Assembly (NCBI GenBank): GCA_037953745.1
Contig: JBAKBP010003091.1
Span: 96,721-160,720, forward strand
From: Lithodes maja
Taxonomy: Eukaryota > Arthropoda > Malacostraca > Decapoda > Lithodidae
Direction of reading: 5' to 3'
Length of the DNA stretch: 64,000 nt
A program made the position numbers and the translations under genes. Below are positions 43,560 through 52,834 of this stretch, piece after piece. The stretch's first letter is position 1. Each line of letters opens with the position of its first letter. The notes under the pieces are model-generated. The model was not told the DNA's origin. It was given only the letters and a program-made list of their open reading frames with translations, and did not search any database.

Positions 43560-43770
43560 TCACATATACAAGAGTCGGTGCCCGAGTCCAGCACGAGTGA
43601 AGGATGGGTGACACTCTTCGTGGATCTTCGTGACTCTGGCAAGAACCAGGCCGAGTAAGTCACTGTTCCCGATTCACCAAGAGTCAATAAGAATCAGTAT
43701 GTGTTCATCCAAGAGTCAGTACGAGTCATGGAGAGTCAACAAGAGTCACAAAGAGTGTAACCCGAACCCA
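43560..43770. repeat. Degenerate GAGTC-rich array
   Basis: Repeated (A)AGAGTCA and CGAGTC motifs at irregular 10-20 bp spacing, in both orientations. Possibly an ancient short-unit satellite. Confidence 0.45.
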
Positions 43771-43836
43771 ACATGAGTTGAGGAAATTTGAAAAATAACG
43801 GTCAAATTCCAGGTGTTACGACTGAGGTTTCAATAT

Positions 43837-44291
43837 ATCGGTCCTAATAATGAGTCCCCGAGAATGTCCGTTGATACTAAACTCTCAACCGCATCAACTT
43901 TCAACCCCTTCTCGGTACCTTTCCTCCGCTTGTCTAAAGACTGTTGACCAGAATGTGACTCCCTGGATGTAGGAATTGTGGAGAAGTTGCCTGTTGGGGG
44001 CGTCGACCTCCTTCTCGGCAACGACTTTGCGGGGCCTACTTCTGAGGCTCCAACCTGGGTCGTTGCCGAGAAGCCGGCCGACGTGAGTAGGGAGAAGCAG
44101 GAGTGGGTTGAGAAGTGTCAGGTGCAACCTATGGCGTGTGTTGTCACCCGATCTCTTGCATCCAGGGAGTCACATTCTGGTCAACAGTCTTTAGACAAGC
44201 GGAGGAAAGGTACCGAGAAGGGGTTGAAAGTTGATGCGGTTGAGAGTTTAGTATCAACGGACATTCTCGGGGACTCATTATTAGGACCGAT
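43837..44291. repeat. 134-bp near-perfect inverted repeat around a Gypsy protease fragment
   Basis: 43837-43970 is the reverse complement of 44159-44291 with only a 1-bp indel. The 188-bp spacer encodes the plus-strand LPVGGVDLLLGNDF segment of the Gypsy relic. The arms themselves encode, in the right arm, DKRRKGTEKGLKVDAVES. The left arm therefore looks like an inverted duplication of downstream coding sequence. Confidence 0.9.
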
Positions 44292-45178
44292 TTTCGGGTC
44301 TTGAGAAGACCCATTAACTGTTACTAAGAAGGCAGAGGATGGGCTTAAAAAGACGAAGAGAAAGCAACGATACACAGAGAGAGAGCAACGGGAGGCTAAA
44401 TTCAATGTAGGAGAGGGGCATGAGTTGTTTCACAAACACTTAGATAGGCTTGCTCCTTCGGACATTCGTAAATTGCAATTAGAAGACCCGGAGGTTCTTG
44501 AATGTGGTACCGGTGCTGTCGAGTTGGAGGAGGACAGTGATGCACAGTCGGGAGATTTTTACAAGTATCCCCTGACCATCATGGAGGTAGCAACAAGGTA
44601 CCCTGACGCATACCCTATGAGAAATGGGTCAGCGAAGACGGTGGTCCGGAACTTGCTAGTGTATTTTTTCCGGTATGGTTACCCGCAGGGGATTCAGTCA
44701 GACCAAGGACCCAATTTCACTTCTAGCCTCTTTGTTCAAGCAATGCCGCAGCATGGGATTGTTACGGTTGTGTCATCTGCGTATCATTCGGAGAGCCAGG
44801 GTGTGTTAGAGCGATGGCACTCGGCCTTAGAATCTGTGCTTCGTTGTTGTTGTTTTGAGAGTGGGAAAGATTGGGATCTTGGCCTGCCATATGTTTTATT
44901 TGCTGCACGGGAGGTACCTGGGGAAAGTTTGGGATTCAGCCCTAATGAGATCGTCTTTGGACACCGTGTCAGAGGGCCTCTCCATATGGTTAAAGAAATA
45001 TGGGAGGGTGCAGAAAAACCTTGTTCTATGCTCAAGTATGTCCTCAACAGTCGAGAACGGATGTTGCGCAGTCTGGAGTTGGCTGGCCGTAATTTGACTA
45101 GCTCTCAGGCCCTCATGAAGGACAGGTACGACCTCAAGGTTAAACTCATGGAGTTTCACGGGGGTCAGGAGGTGTTGA
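43972..45178 (+). pseudogene. Gypsy (copia-order family) pol relic
   Basis: The plus strand encodes the same family as 47548-52620. First comes the post-protease segment (IVEKLPVGGVDLLLGNDF, EKPADVSREKQEW), then DRLAPSDIRKLQLEDPE, then integrase from LTIMEVATRYPDAYPM through SDQGPNFTSS and SESQGVLERWHSALES to RERMLRSLELAGRNLTSSQ. About 119 residues are deleted between GDF and YPLTIM, removing the zinc finger and the first catalytic Asp. One frame change occurs near 44300. The relic stops exactly where the 3' LTR of the complete element begins (45179), in opposite orientation. Confidence 0.85.
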
Positions 45179-47034
45179 TGTTACGACCGGGCACTCGGGT
45201 ACACTAGGGCTCTTACACAGGACTCGAGTATGGCTCGCTGCCACAACGGAAACACACGATCCCAACCCCAGAGTACTGCCAGCCGAACAAAAAACGCCAC
45301 TACCCTCCAGAGTTCTATCTGCTATAACGGGGTATACAAGAACTCGGTACTAGCGTTTCACACAACAGACTAATAACAAGACGGGAGTTATCTAGTCTGG
45401 TCAACAATCAAACAAAGAAGAAAGTACTACAACACTAAAGAATAGTGTTGGCCGAAGCCGAAGTAATCCACCCTTGAACTAAGAACTTAAGAAGTCCTCC
45501 ACCCTCTACTTCGGATCGGCACTATTACGTTACGTTAAACAATAGTCCTCGAGCATCAAGCAAGGAATCTTCTGATAAGTTAGATGCTTCTCGAATACTC
45601 ATAAGAAGTAAGTATCGGATTTTGAACAGCAATTTAATGAATAACTCACTGGTAATTAAAGGCTTTAAATTGACATAAGAAGAATTATAAGAATAAGCAA
45701 TAGGATATGGCAAACATTAAGAAGAAGTACTCCGACAATGCACTGGCAATAGCCTACTAAGATTGTGCTCGTGGGCCACTAATCTCTGAAGTAGCTAAGC
45801 GTGCCACACATGAAATCAATAGTGCTTAAACAATAATATACATAAGGAGAAGCTTCAATACTATGCTGTATCTGCTGGTCGAGCAAAGTCTAGCTGGGAT
45901 ATCTAAGGTTAAGAGACAATGGCTGAGCAAGCGGCTCGTAGCCTAGCGAGGTCCTTAAGACTGTGCGGCCAAATTACGGTAATTGACGGGATGCTCTCTT
46001 GAGAGATCCAGATCACTAGTATCTGGTTCTCTCCTGGCGATCCTCTCAAAGTCAAGCAAATGAGATAGCACAGTGTTGGGTGGCACAGGCAAAAGCCCTC
46101 ACTCGCAACACAGTGCTAAACTCCCACGGTACACAGTCAGAAAGACCACCTAGGCGTTCCACGTCTCCGTTGCAATTGTACTGGTTCAACCGCAACCTAG
46201 TACTCATAGGAAATCACAACTCAGAAACCCTATCCCAGTCTAGCATTGCCTAAACCAGCAGAAAACAGGAACATGAATAATCGCACACAGGGAAATGCAT
46301 ATACGAGTGCAACAAACATCAATCAATCCTATTCTAGTTAACCCTTCCAAAAATAGGCTATCTAACAGGCACTTATCTCGTGAGAACTCAAGCGATAATA
46401 CTTTGGCTGACTAAATCTGCACCAAAGGGGTCATGGAGGTTAAACAGGGACGAGAAGGGAAGAAGATAGGCTGTTCAGAGAGTAGAGAAAGTTCACATCA
46501 GTCGGAAGAATATGGATAGTTGCAAGGGATATGAGAAGTCGCTTTGCCTGATGAGTTCTGAGTAAAGCATGGCGAGACCTCCCTTTTTATACTCGGCCCT
46601 CTAGCGGCATATCTCAAACTACTTAAGGACCGCCCACTGGCAATCATGACGTCATATTCTCTCTCAATCTGGGATTGACAAAGAACTTCCCACGCGCTGA
46701 GAGGGAGGAAGGGAGGAGGGAGGAGGGAATTAGGCCTATCTGCCCGCGTGGCGCACTCACTGGTCCCCGTTACGTAATATCTCTCTCTCTCTCCTCTCAT
46801 CATTACATATAAGTCCCACACACAATACTTATAACTAATGATATAAAATAGAACTCGTTGACTTAGAAGAAAACAAAATACATAATGATAATACTTATAG
46901 TACAACGGTTCACATAAACTGAGTTAGGAAACTCTACACAGACTACAGCCAAAGTTCCTGCCCTGACGATCCTAGCGAGGGTGGGGCCTGACTGGGCGTT
47001 CTGTACAGCATGCTCATACTCGACATGCGTCACA
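45179..47034 (-). repeat. Gypsy 3' LTR
   Basis: Starts TGTTACGACCGGGC and ends GACATGCGTCACA on the plus strand. Pairs with 52835-54691. Differences cluster in the U3 side (46430-47034). Confidence 0.92.
46584..46591 (-). promoter_or_regulatory. TATA box in Gypsy 3' LTR
   Basis: TATAAAAA on the transcript strand, about 445 bp into the LTR. The equivalent box in the 5' LTR is at 54241-54248. Confidence 0.55.
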
Positions 47035-47045
47035 CCTCCCCCAAG
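47035..47045 (-). promoter_or_regulatory. Polypurine tract of the Gypsy element
   Basis: CTTGGGGGAGG on the element strand abuts the 3' LTR start TGTGACGC. This is the position and composition of a plus-strand primer. Confidence 0.8.
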
Positions 47046-47547
47046 ATTTTACTTGCTCAACCCTGAGCTAAAATCTGATATACAGAACCCCATCAAACCC
47101 CTCACACCCAGCGACCGCATGGCACTAAAACAACGCTGAGTTTATCACTAAAACACATCTTATAAAAAAAAAATCACATTTCATAACTCCTCCCAACAAT
47201 AGTAAAAGACATAATATCATGCTCCCAGAGCGAGCTTACAGCAGCTCAGCCGTTTGATAGTTCGTGGACTACTCAAACTTTATAGGCTATGACAAACTTA
47301 TACAATTATCTTCATCAAAAAGAAAGAGTTTTTATATGATTTTTTATATTTTAATATGTTTTTTTCCGGCTGCACTATAAGGGCAGCCTATTTTCTTCTA
47401 TACCAAACGCTCAACAATCCTGCTTTACGACCCAATACGCTGGGCTACAACCGCGAGCCAACAAGCACCAAGCGCAAAATACTACTCAAACCAAAGCAGG
47501 AGGCTACCCGTGTGTCAATCTCTTCGGGATCATACACCTGTGATAGC
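47046..47547 (-). other. Gypsy 3' untranslated region
   Basis: About 500 bp between the gag-pol stop and the polypurine tract. No env-like or accessory frame is seen in it. Confidence 0.65.
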
Positions 47548-50500
47548 CTACGACTGATCATCTACCCTCGATAAACAATCCGCAATCACATTGTCACATC
47601 CCGCAATATGCCGGATGTCCAGGTTATACTCCTGCAACATCAATGACCACCGGGTCAGTCTCATATTGCGATTGTGAAATTGATTTAGGAATCTCAAAGG
47701 GTGATGATCAGTGTAGATAACCACGACTGGGCCATAGGCTGGAACATACACCTCGAAGTGCCTGAGTGACAGCACAATCGCCAGTAATTCCTTTTCTATT
47801 GTAGAATAGTTCTTTTGTGCAGCATTGAACTTCTTAGAAAAGAAACTTACTGGGTGTTCCACACCTTCATTGTCTGTCTGTAGCAAGACGGCACCAGCCC
47901 CTACACCACTAGCATCTGTTGCCAGCTGAAAAGGCCTGTTAAAGTCTGGGGCCCTGAGTATCGGGTGAGTACACAGCAAATGCTTCACTAAATTAAAAGC
48001 CTTTTCACACTCAGGCGCCCACAAAAACTTTTTGTCTTTAGATAACAAATCTGTGAGAGGTGCCAACACCGTAGAGTAACCTTTTATAAAGCGTCTGTAG
48101 TAGCCTATCATACCCAAGAATCTCATGATCTGCTTCTTGGTGGTTGGGTGCGGAAATTTATTGATAGCCTGTACCTTGTTCTGAGGAGGGCACACCTGTC
48201 CCCTTCCCACTACAAACCCAAGGTACTGCACAGTGGCTTTTACGAAGTCACACTTTGCCAAATTTACTACCAGACTTGCTTCACTAAGTTTCCGGAACAA
48301 GGTCTCCAGGTGCTCACAATGGCTCTCAAAGTCGTCATCATAAATGATTACATCGTCCAAGTATACGGTGCAATTTGGAATGTCCTTGACAATTTCATTC
48401 ATCAGGTTCTGAAACGTTGCTGGTGCATTCTTAAGTCCGTAGGGCATAACATTACACCGGTAAGTACTCCCGTCCACCACAAAACCACATACCTCTTTAG
48501 CGCGCTCGGACAAAGGTACTTGCCAGTAACCTTTTACTAAATCAACTTTAGACAAAAACCGAGCATTACCAATTTTATCAACACTATCATCAACCCGAGG
48601 AAGAGGATATGGGTTAGTTGGAGTCAAACCGTTTAGCCTACGGAAATCAATACAGAAGCGTACCTTGCCATCTGGTTTAGGCTGCAGTGTTACGGGGGAA
48701 GTCCATTTAACGGTACCTTTCTCTATCAACCCTCTACCGAGCATATACTCCAACTCATCCCTCAGAGCGGGTAGTTTTATGGGGGGCACACGGTATGGGA
48801 TTGACTTAAAGGGTAGATGGTGCCCCACGTCAACATCATGCATAGCCTGAGTAGTGAGGCCTGGATGTTCAGCGAATACAGTGGGGTATAAACCGAGCAA
48901 CTGACGGATAGCTTCAAATTGCGGCTCAGGCAAATGGGCTATAGCCTCGTCAGCCCTTAGGCTCGAGTTCCCCGCCCACTGATCCGCTGAAACATGGTGA
49001 TCCCAGCTATCCTCCTCTGAAGCTTGACTGTCCCCCTCTCCTTCTCCACCACGGCCGCAACAAGCCAACACAGGGACAGTGAGAGGCTCAGAGGGGCGCC
49101 TCACATACTCTTTTATCAGGTTCACGTGACATAACTGATTCTTCTTCCTCCTGTCTGGAGTGGCAACAAGGTAATCTAGGTCCGAAATTTTCTCCACAAT
49201 TTTATAGGGTCCAGTATACTTCGCCGACAAGGGGTTACCCACCAAAGGCAACAAAATCAACACCTCCTGTCCCACAATGAACTCCCGGAGCTTCACTTTG
49301 CGATCATACCTGTCCTTCATTAAAGCTTGTGACCCTGTTAAATTCCGACCTGCCATCTCCAGACTCTTAAGCATGCGCTCACGGCTTTCAAACACATACT
49401 TCAACAAGGAACAAGGCGGCACAGTTCCTTCCCAAATTTCCCGCAGCATATTAAGGGGGCCCCTGACTCGGTGTCCAAAAATCAGCTCGTTTGGACTAAA
49501 TCCCAGGCTCTCACCAGGCACTTCCCGAGCAGCAAACAGTACATACGGCAATCCAAGATCCCAATCTCTTCCGTTATCAGCACAATAACACCTGAGCATG
49601 CTTTTAAGGGTGGCATGCCACCGCTCAAGCACCCCTTGGCTCTCAGGGTGATACGCTGACGATACCACCGCCCGTATTCCATGCTGTTGCATTGTTTGCT
49701 TAAAGAGATTGGAGGTGAAATTGGACCCCTGATCAGACTGAATCTCCTCCGGGTACCCGTACCTTGAAAAGTACCACAACAAGTTACTGACTACCGTCTT
49801 AGCCATGCCGTTTTTCATGGGGTATGCATCGGGGTATCTAGTGGCAACATCCATGATGGTTAACAAAAATTTATTACCAGCCTTTGTGGGAGGGAGGGGA
49901 CCAACCATGTCAACAACAATCTTACTAAAAGGTGGCCCAATTACAGGAATAGGGTGCAACGGAGCTTTAGGAATAACTTGGTTTGGTTTCCCGACCCGTT
50001 GACAAATATCACATGAGTTTATCCAGGACTGCACATGAGACTTCATCCCCGGCCACCAAAACAACTTCCCCAAAGCCGCCACCGTTTTTCTTACCCCCAA
50101 ATGTCCTGCCAGCGGTGTGTCATGCGCCAAACTCAGTAGGCTATCCCTGCACTCCCGCGGCACCATCAACTGGTCCACTACCCCGGACCCCATCTTCCAG
50201 CTACGGTTAGGGTCTTGAAAACGCCGATACAGGATGCCATCTAAATAAAAAAAATCTCCCGGCTGTGCATCACCGTCCTCGTCGAGCTCCACAGCTCCAT
50301 TAGCACACGTTTGGAGCTCAGGGTCCTCCAGCTGCAACCGACGTATATCTGAGGGTGCCAAGCGATCTAACTGCTCCCGGAGCAATGCATGACCCTCCCC
50401 GATACTGAGCTGCTCCCTCTGTCTCTCTCGATGTTCATAACGTTGCTGTCGTGGAGACTCGTCATGCCCAGCCTCGTCACTCTCGATGACAGGCCCAGGG

Positions 50501-52620
50501 GCTACTCCAGAACTAAGTAATGGTGCTAATACTGAATCACCCAGGAGAGCCGCCGAGTCAAAACTCTTAAAACCAACTCCAGCTTTAGCCTCCTCCTGTT
50601 GATCGTTCCTCTGCTGGTCTGAAGACGGAGGACTAGGCTGTGACACTTTAGCTGCCCGAGCTCGGGTGACAGCACACGCCATGGGTTGTGCCTGGCACCG
50701 CTCGACCCACTCTCGCTCTTCCCTACTCACGTCGGCCGGCCTCTCGGCAACGACTAAGGGTAGAACCTCAGAAGCGGGCATTGCAAAGTCGTTGCCGAGA
50801 AGAAGGTCGACGCCCTCCACTGGCAGTTTCTCCACAATCCCAACATCCAATTCACGTGCCACACCATCCACCTCCAACTCCAACCGCACCAGCGGGTATG
50901 ACCGAGTTGCATTAATACCCTGCACCACCACCACCCGAGCCGCATTTATAGGGTAGCCAGTCAAGTTTTTCATCAAAGTCTGGGAAGCACCTGTATCACG
51001 CAAGACCTCTACTCCATGCTTGCGCCCCGCCCACATCACGCAACCCCGTCCTCTATGGTCGCAAAAAACATCCTGAGCAGGGTTCGAGCCTCCCAGGTGC
51101 TTCTGCATTGGCTGTGCCTCAGCCTCTGACGAACTGCCCCGGGCAAACTCAGAAGGCTTCAGAGACACACCAATGTTGCAGGCCAAAGACACAGCTGCTG
51201 TAGGTGGTTTGCTAGGACAGACTCTTGCAAAGTGCCCCTTTTTATGACATTGATAACACTCTAACTCCCCTTTGGGCTTCCCTTGGTACTGGGAAGGGCC
51301 CGGCCCCTTCTTAAATGGGACGGTGCTAGTCTTGTGGTCAGTCTTGGTATCATAACTCTTGTACTTGTTTGCATAAGATATATTACTAACTCGGGGGGGT
51401 GGGGCGTCACGCCCCTTGTTACCTGCCTCACTACGCTGGGCAGACCCGCACCCACGAATTAATGATAGCCGGAGGTCAGCCATCTCAGCTGCCTCCTGTA
51501 GAGTTTTTGGATTCTTTTCTTTAATAGTTAAAGTCATTTCTGCACCTGTACACTTATAAAACTGCTCGAGCAGAAACAGCTCAGTCAACTGTTCGGCCGT
51601 CTCAGCTTTCTCAGAACGTGTCCAGTTTGTAAGTGCCTCTTTTAAGTCCCGGGCATGTTCAAGAAAGGTCGCCTCCCTAGTCTTTGTAACACCCCGAAAC
51701 TTCAATCGATATGTTTCTGGTTGCAACTCGTATGCCCGTAGGACAGCTCTCTTCAATTCTGGGTAGTCAATGCAAGACTCTAAAGGCAGTGCATCATAAG
51801 CCTTCAGACCCTTACCCGTAAGTCTGGAGGAGACTAGAGCTGCCCACTTCTCTTCAGGCCAATTATGCTCCCTACACTTCTTCTCAAAACGATTAAAAAA
51901 TTCTGTGACTTCAGTTTCACTAAATGCCGGCACCAATTTGACTAAGTGGGACAAGGACTGTTCTCTTACTTGGCCCTCACGGCCCATCCGAATCCCTGTC
52001 GACTCTGCACGAGTCTTATCTAAATCTATTTGAGCACAATATTTCTCTGAGTCGTACCTAAGCTCAGCCTCATGCCTCCTGGTCTCATCCTCTTGCCTCC
52101 TAACCTCAATCTCATGCCTCCTAGTCTCATTCTCCATTTTAGCAAGCTCGAGTTTAAATATCATCTCAGGAGACAGGCCGGAAGAGGGAGCTGCCACTAC
52201 TGAAGGAGGGGGGGCAAGAACTGGGGAACCACCATACGCACCGCCCGAGGGCACTCCAATCTTCCAATGCTCATCCCTCTGTGGGAGAGTGCTAACCTCC
52301 GGCAACTGAGTGGACGGCACTGTGGGAGTCGAGTGAGAGGGGATCTGGGGAGGAACCCCCCCAAACGCCCTCTCCTCCGAAACCCCATGTCGCCCACGCA
52401 ACACCCAGGAAATTAGCTCCCCCTTGGACATCCCTCCTACATTGGATAGACCCAAAACCTTGGCTATTAGGTGCAAGCCATAAACATTCACCCCAGTCAG
52501 CCTCTCCTCCGTCACGTGGTACCGCTTACTCACAAAAAGTCTAGCATCCTCCTCACTAGTTACTAACGGCACCTCCTCACTTGGCATCTCTCGCTCCTCG
52601 TCAGTACTAGGGCCCGACAT
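47548..52620 (-). CDS. Gypsy Gag-Pol polyprotein, order Gag-PR-IN-RT-RH
   Basis: Start chosen at ATG 52620 (MSGPSTDEEREMPSEE), giving 1690 codons in one frame. Gag has a Glu/Arg coiled coil with repeated ETRRHE (about 160-215) and a zinc knuckle CYQCHKKGHFARVC (about 455-470). Protease shows VLRDTGASQTLM (about 545). Integrase comes next: HDTPLAGHLGVRKT...CDICQR (about 830-865), VVDMVGPLPP (about 905), IQSDQGSNFTS (about 963), HPESQGVLERWH (about 993) and a GPY module KYTGPYKIVEKISD. RT follows: YWQVPLSERA, VMPYGLKNAPATFQNLMN, CTVYLDDVIIY (about 1422), then RNase H with LATDASGVGAGAVL and YTDHHPLRFL, ending CLSRVDDQS. No chromodomain is seen. It replicates via virus-like particles and integrates cDNA. 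Confidence 0.95.
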   Translation of the reverse strand: MSGPSTDEEREMPSEEVPLVTSEEDARLFVSKRYHVTEERLTGVNVYGLHLIAKVLGLSNVGGMSKGELISWVLRGRHGVSEERAFGGVPPQIPSHSTPTVPSTQLPEVSTLPQRDEHWKIGVPSGGAYGGSPVLAPPPSVVAAPSSGLSPEMIFKLELAKMENETRRHEIEVRRQEDETRRHEAELRYDSEKYCAQIDLDKTRAESTGIRMGREGQVREQSLSHLVKLVPAFSETEVTEFFNRFEKKCREHNWPEEKWAALVSSRLTGKGLKAYDALPLESCIDYPELKRAVLRAYELQPETYRLKFRGVTKTREATFLEHARDLKEALTNWTRSEKAETAEQLTELFLLEQFYKCTGAEMTLTIKEKNPKTLQEAAEMADLRLSLIRGCGSAQRSEAGNKGRDAPPPRVSNISYANKYKSYDTKTDHKTSTVPFKKGPGPSQYQGKPKGELECYQCHKKGHFARVCPSKPPTAAVSLACNIGVSLKPSEFARGSSSEAEAQPMQKHLGGSNPAQDVFCDHRGRGCVMWAGRKHGVEVLRDTGASQTLMKNLTGYPINAARVVVVQGINATRSYPLVRLELEVDGVARELDVGIVEKLPVEGVDLLLGNDFAMPASEVLPLVVAERPADVSREEREWVERCQAQPMACAVTRARAAKVSQPSPPSSDQQRNDQQEEAKAGVGFKSFDSAALLGDSVLAPLLSSGVAPGPVIESDEAGHDESPRQQRYEHRERQREQLSIGEGHALLREQLDRLAPSDIRRLQLEDPELQTCANGAVELDEDGDAQPGDFFYLDGILYRRFQDPNRSWKMGSGVVDQLMVPRECRDSLLSLAHDTPLAGHLGVRKTVAALGKLFWWPGMKSHVQSWINSCDICQRVGKPNQVIPKAPLHPIPVIGPPFSKIVVDMVGPLPPTKAGNKFLLTIMDVATRYPDAYPMKNGMAKTVVSNLLWYFSRYGYPEEIQSDQGSNFTSNLFKQTMQQHGIRAVVSSAYHPESQGVLERWHATLKSMLRCYCADNGRDWDLGLPYVLFAAREVPGESLGFSPNELIFGHRVRGPLNMLREIWEGTVPPCSLLKYVFESRERMLKSLEMAGRNLTGSQALMKDRYDRKVKLREFIVGQEVLILLPLVGNPLSAKYTGPYKIVEKISDLDYLVATPDRRKKNQLCHVNLIKEYVRRPSEPLTVPVLACCGRGGEGEGDSQASEEDSWDHHVSADQWAGNSSLRADEAIAHLPEPQFEAIRQLLGLYPTVFAEHPGLTTQAMHDVDVGHHLPFKSIPYRVPPIKLPALRDELEYMLGRGLIEKGTVKWTSPVTLQPKPDGKVRFCIDFRRLNGLTPTNPYPLPRVDDSVDKIGNARFLSKVDLVKGYWQVPLSERAKEVCGFVVDGSTYRCNVMPYGLKNAPATFQNLMNEIVKDIPNCTVYLDDVIIYDDDFESHCEHLETLFRKLSEASLVVNLAKCDFVKATVQYLGFVVGRGQVCPPQNKVQAINKFPHPTTKKQIMRFLGMIGYYRRFIKGYSTVLAPLTDLLSKDKKFLWAPECEKAFNLVKHLLCTHPILRAPDFNRPFQLATDASGVGAGAVLLQTDNEGVEHPVSFFSKKFNAAQKNYSTIEKELLAIVLSLRHFEVYVPAYGPVVVIYTDHHPLRFLNQFHNRNMRLTRWSLMLQEYNLDIRHIAGCDNVIADCLSRVDDQS

Positions 52621-52820
52621 ACTGAAGTTCACCAAAAAATTCTCGAGACAAAAGTGTTAAACTCCCTTATGCAAGCACTAATTACTAAATTAACTGGAGT
52701 CTCTTAAATGCTCTCCTAATTGCCTTACAAAAAAAAATATTCTTCAATATGTACGCTAAAGTACGAACAAACAAATGTTGTACAACTCTGCAAAAAATTA
52801 TACTGTTCACAAAATCCTAA

Positions 52821-52832
52821 GCAAGGTCGCCA
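52821..52832 (-). promoter_or_regulatory. Candidate primer-binding site of the Gypsy element
   Basis: TGGCGACCTTGC on the element strand, 2 nt after the 5' LTR end ...GTAACA. The TGG start complements a tRNA CCA end. The first eight or nine bases resemble an arginine-tRNA type site, but the match is too short to name the tRNA firmly. Confidence 0.6.
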
Positions 52833-52834
52833 TT

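Noticed and set aside
45525..45713. 62-codon frame duplicated at 53181-53369
   Set aside because: It lies in both LTRs, so its duplication reflects the LTR pair and not a gene.
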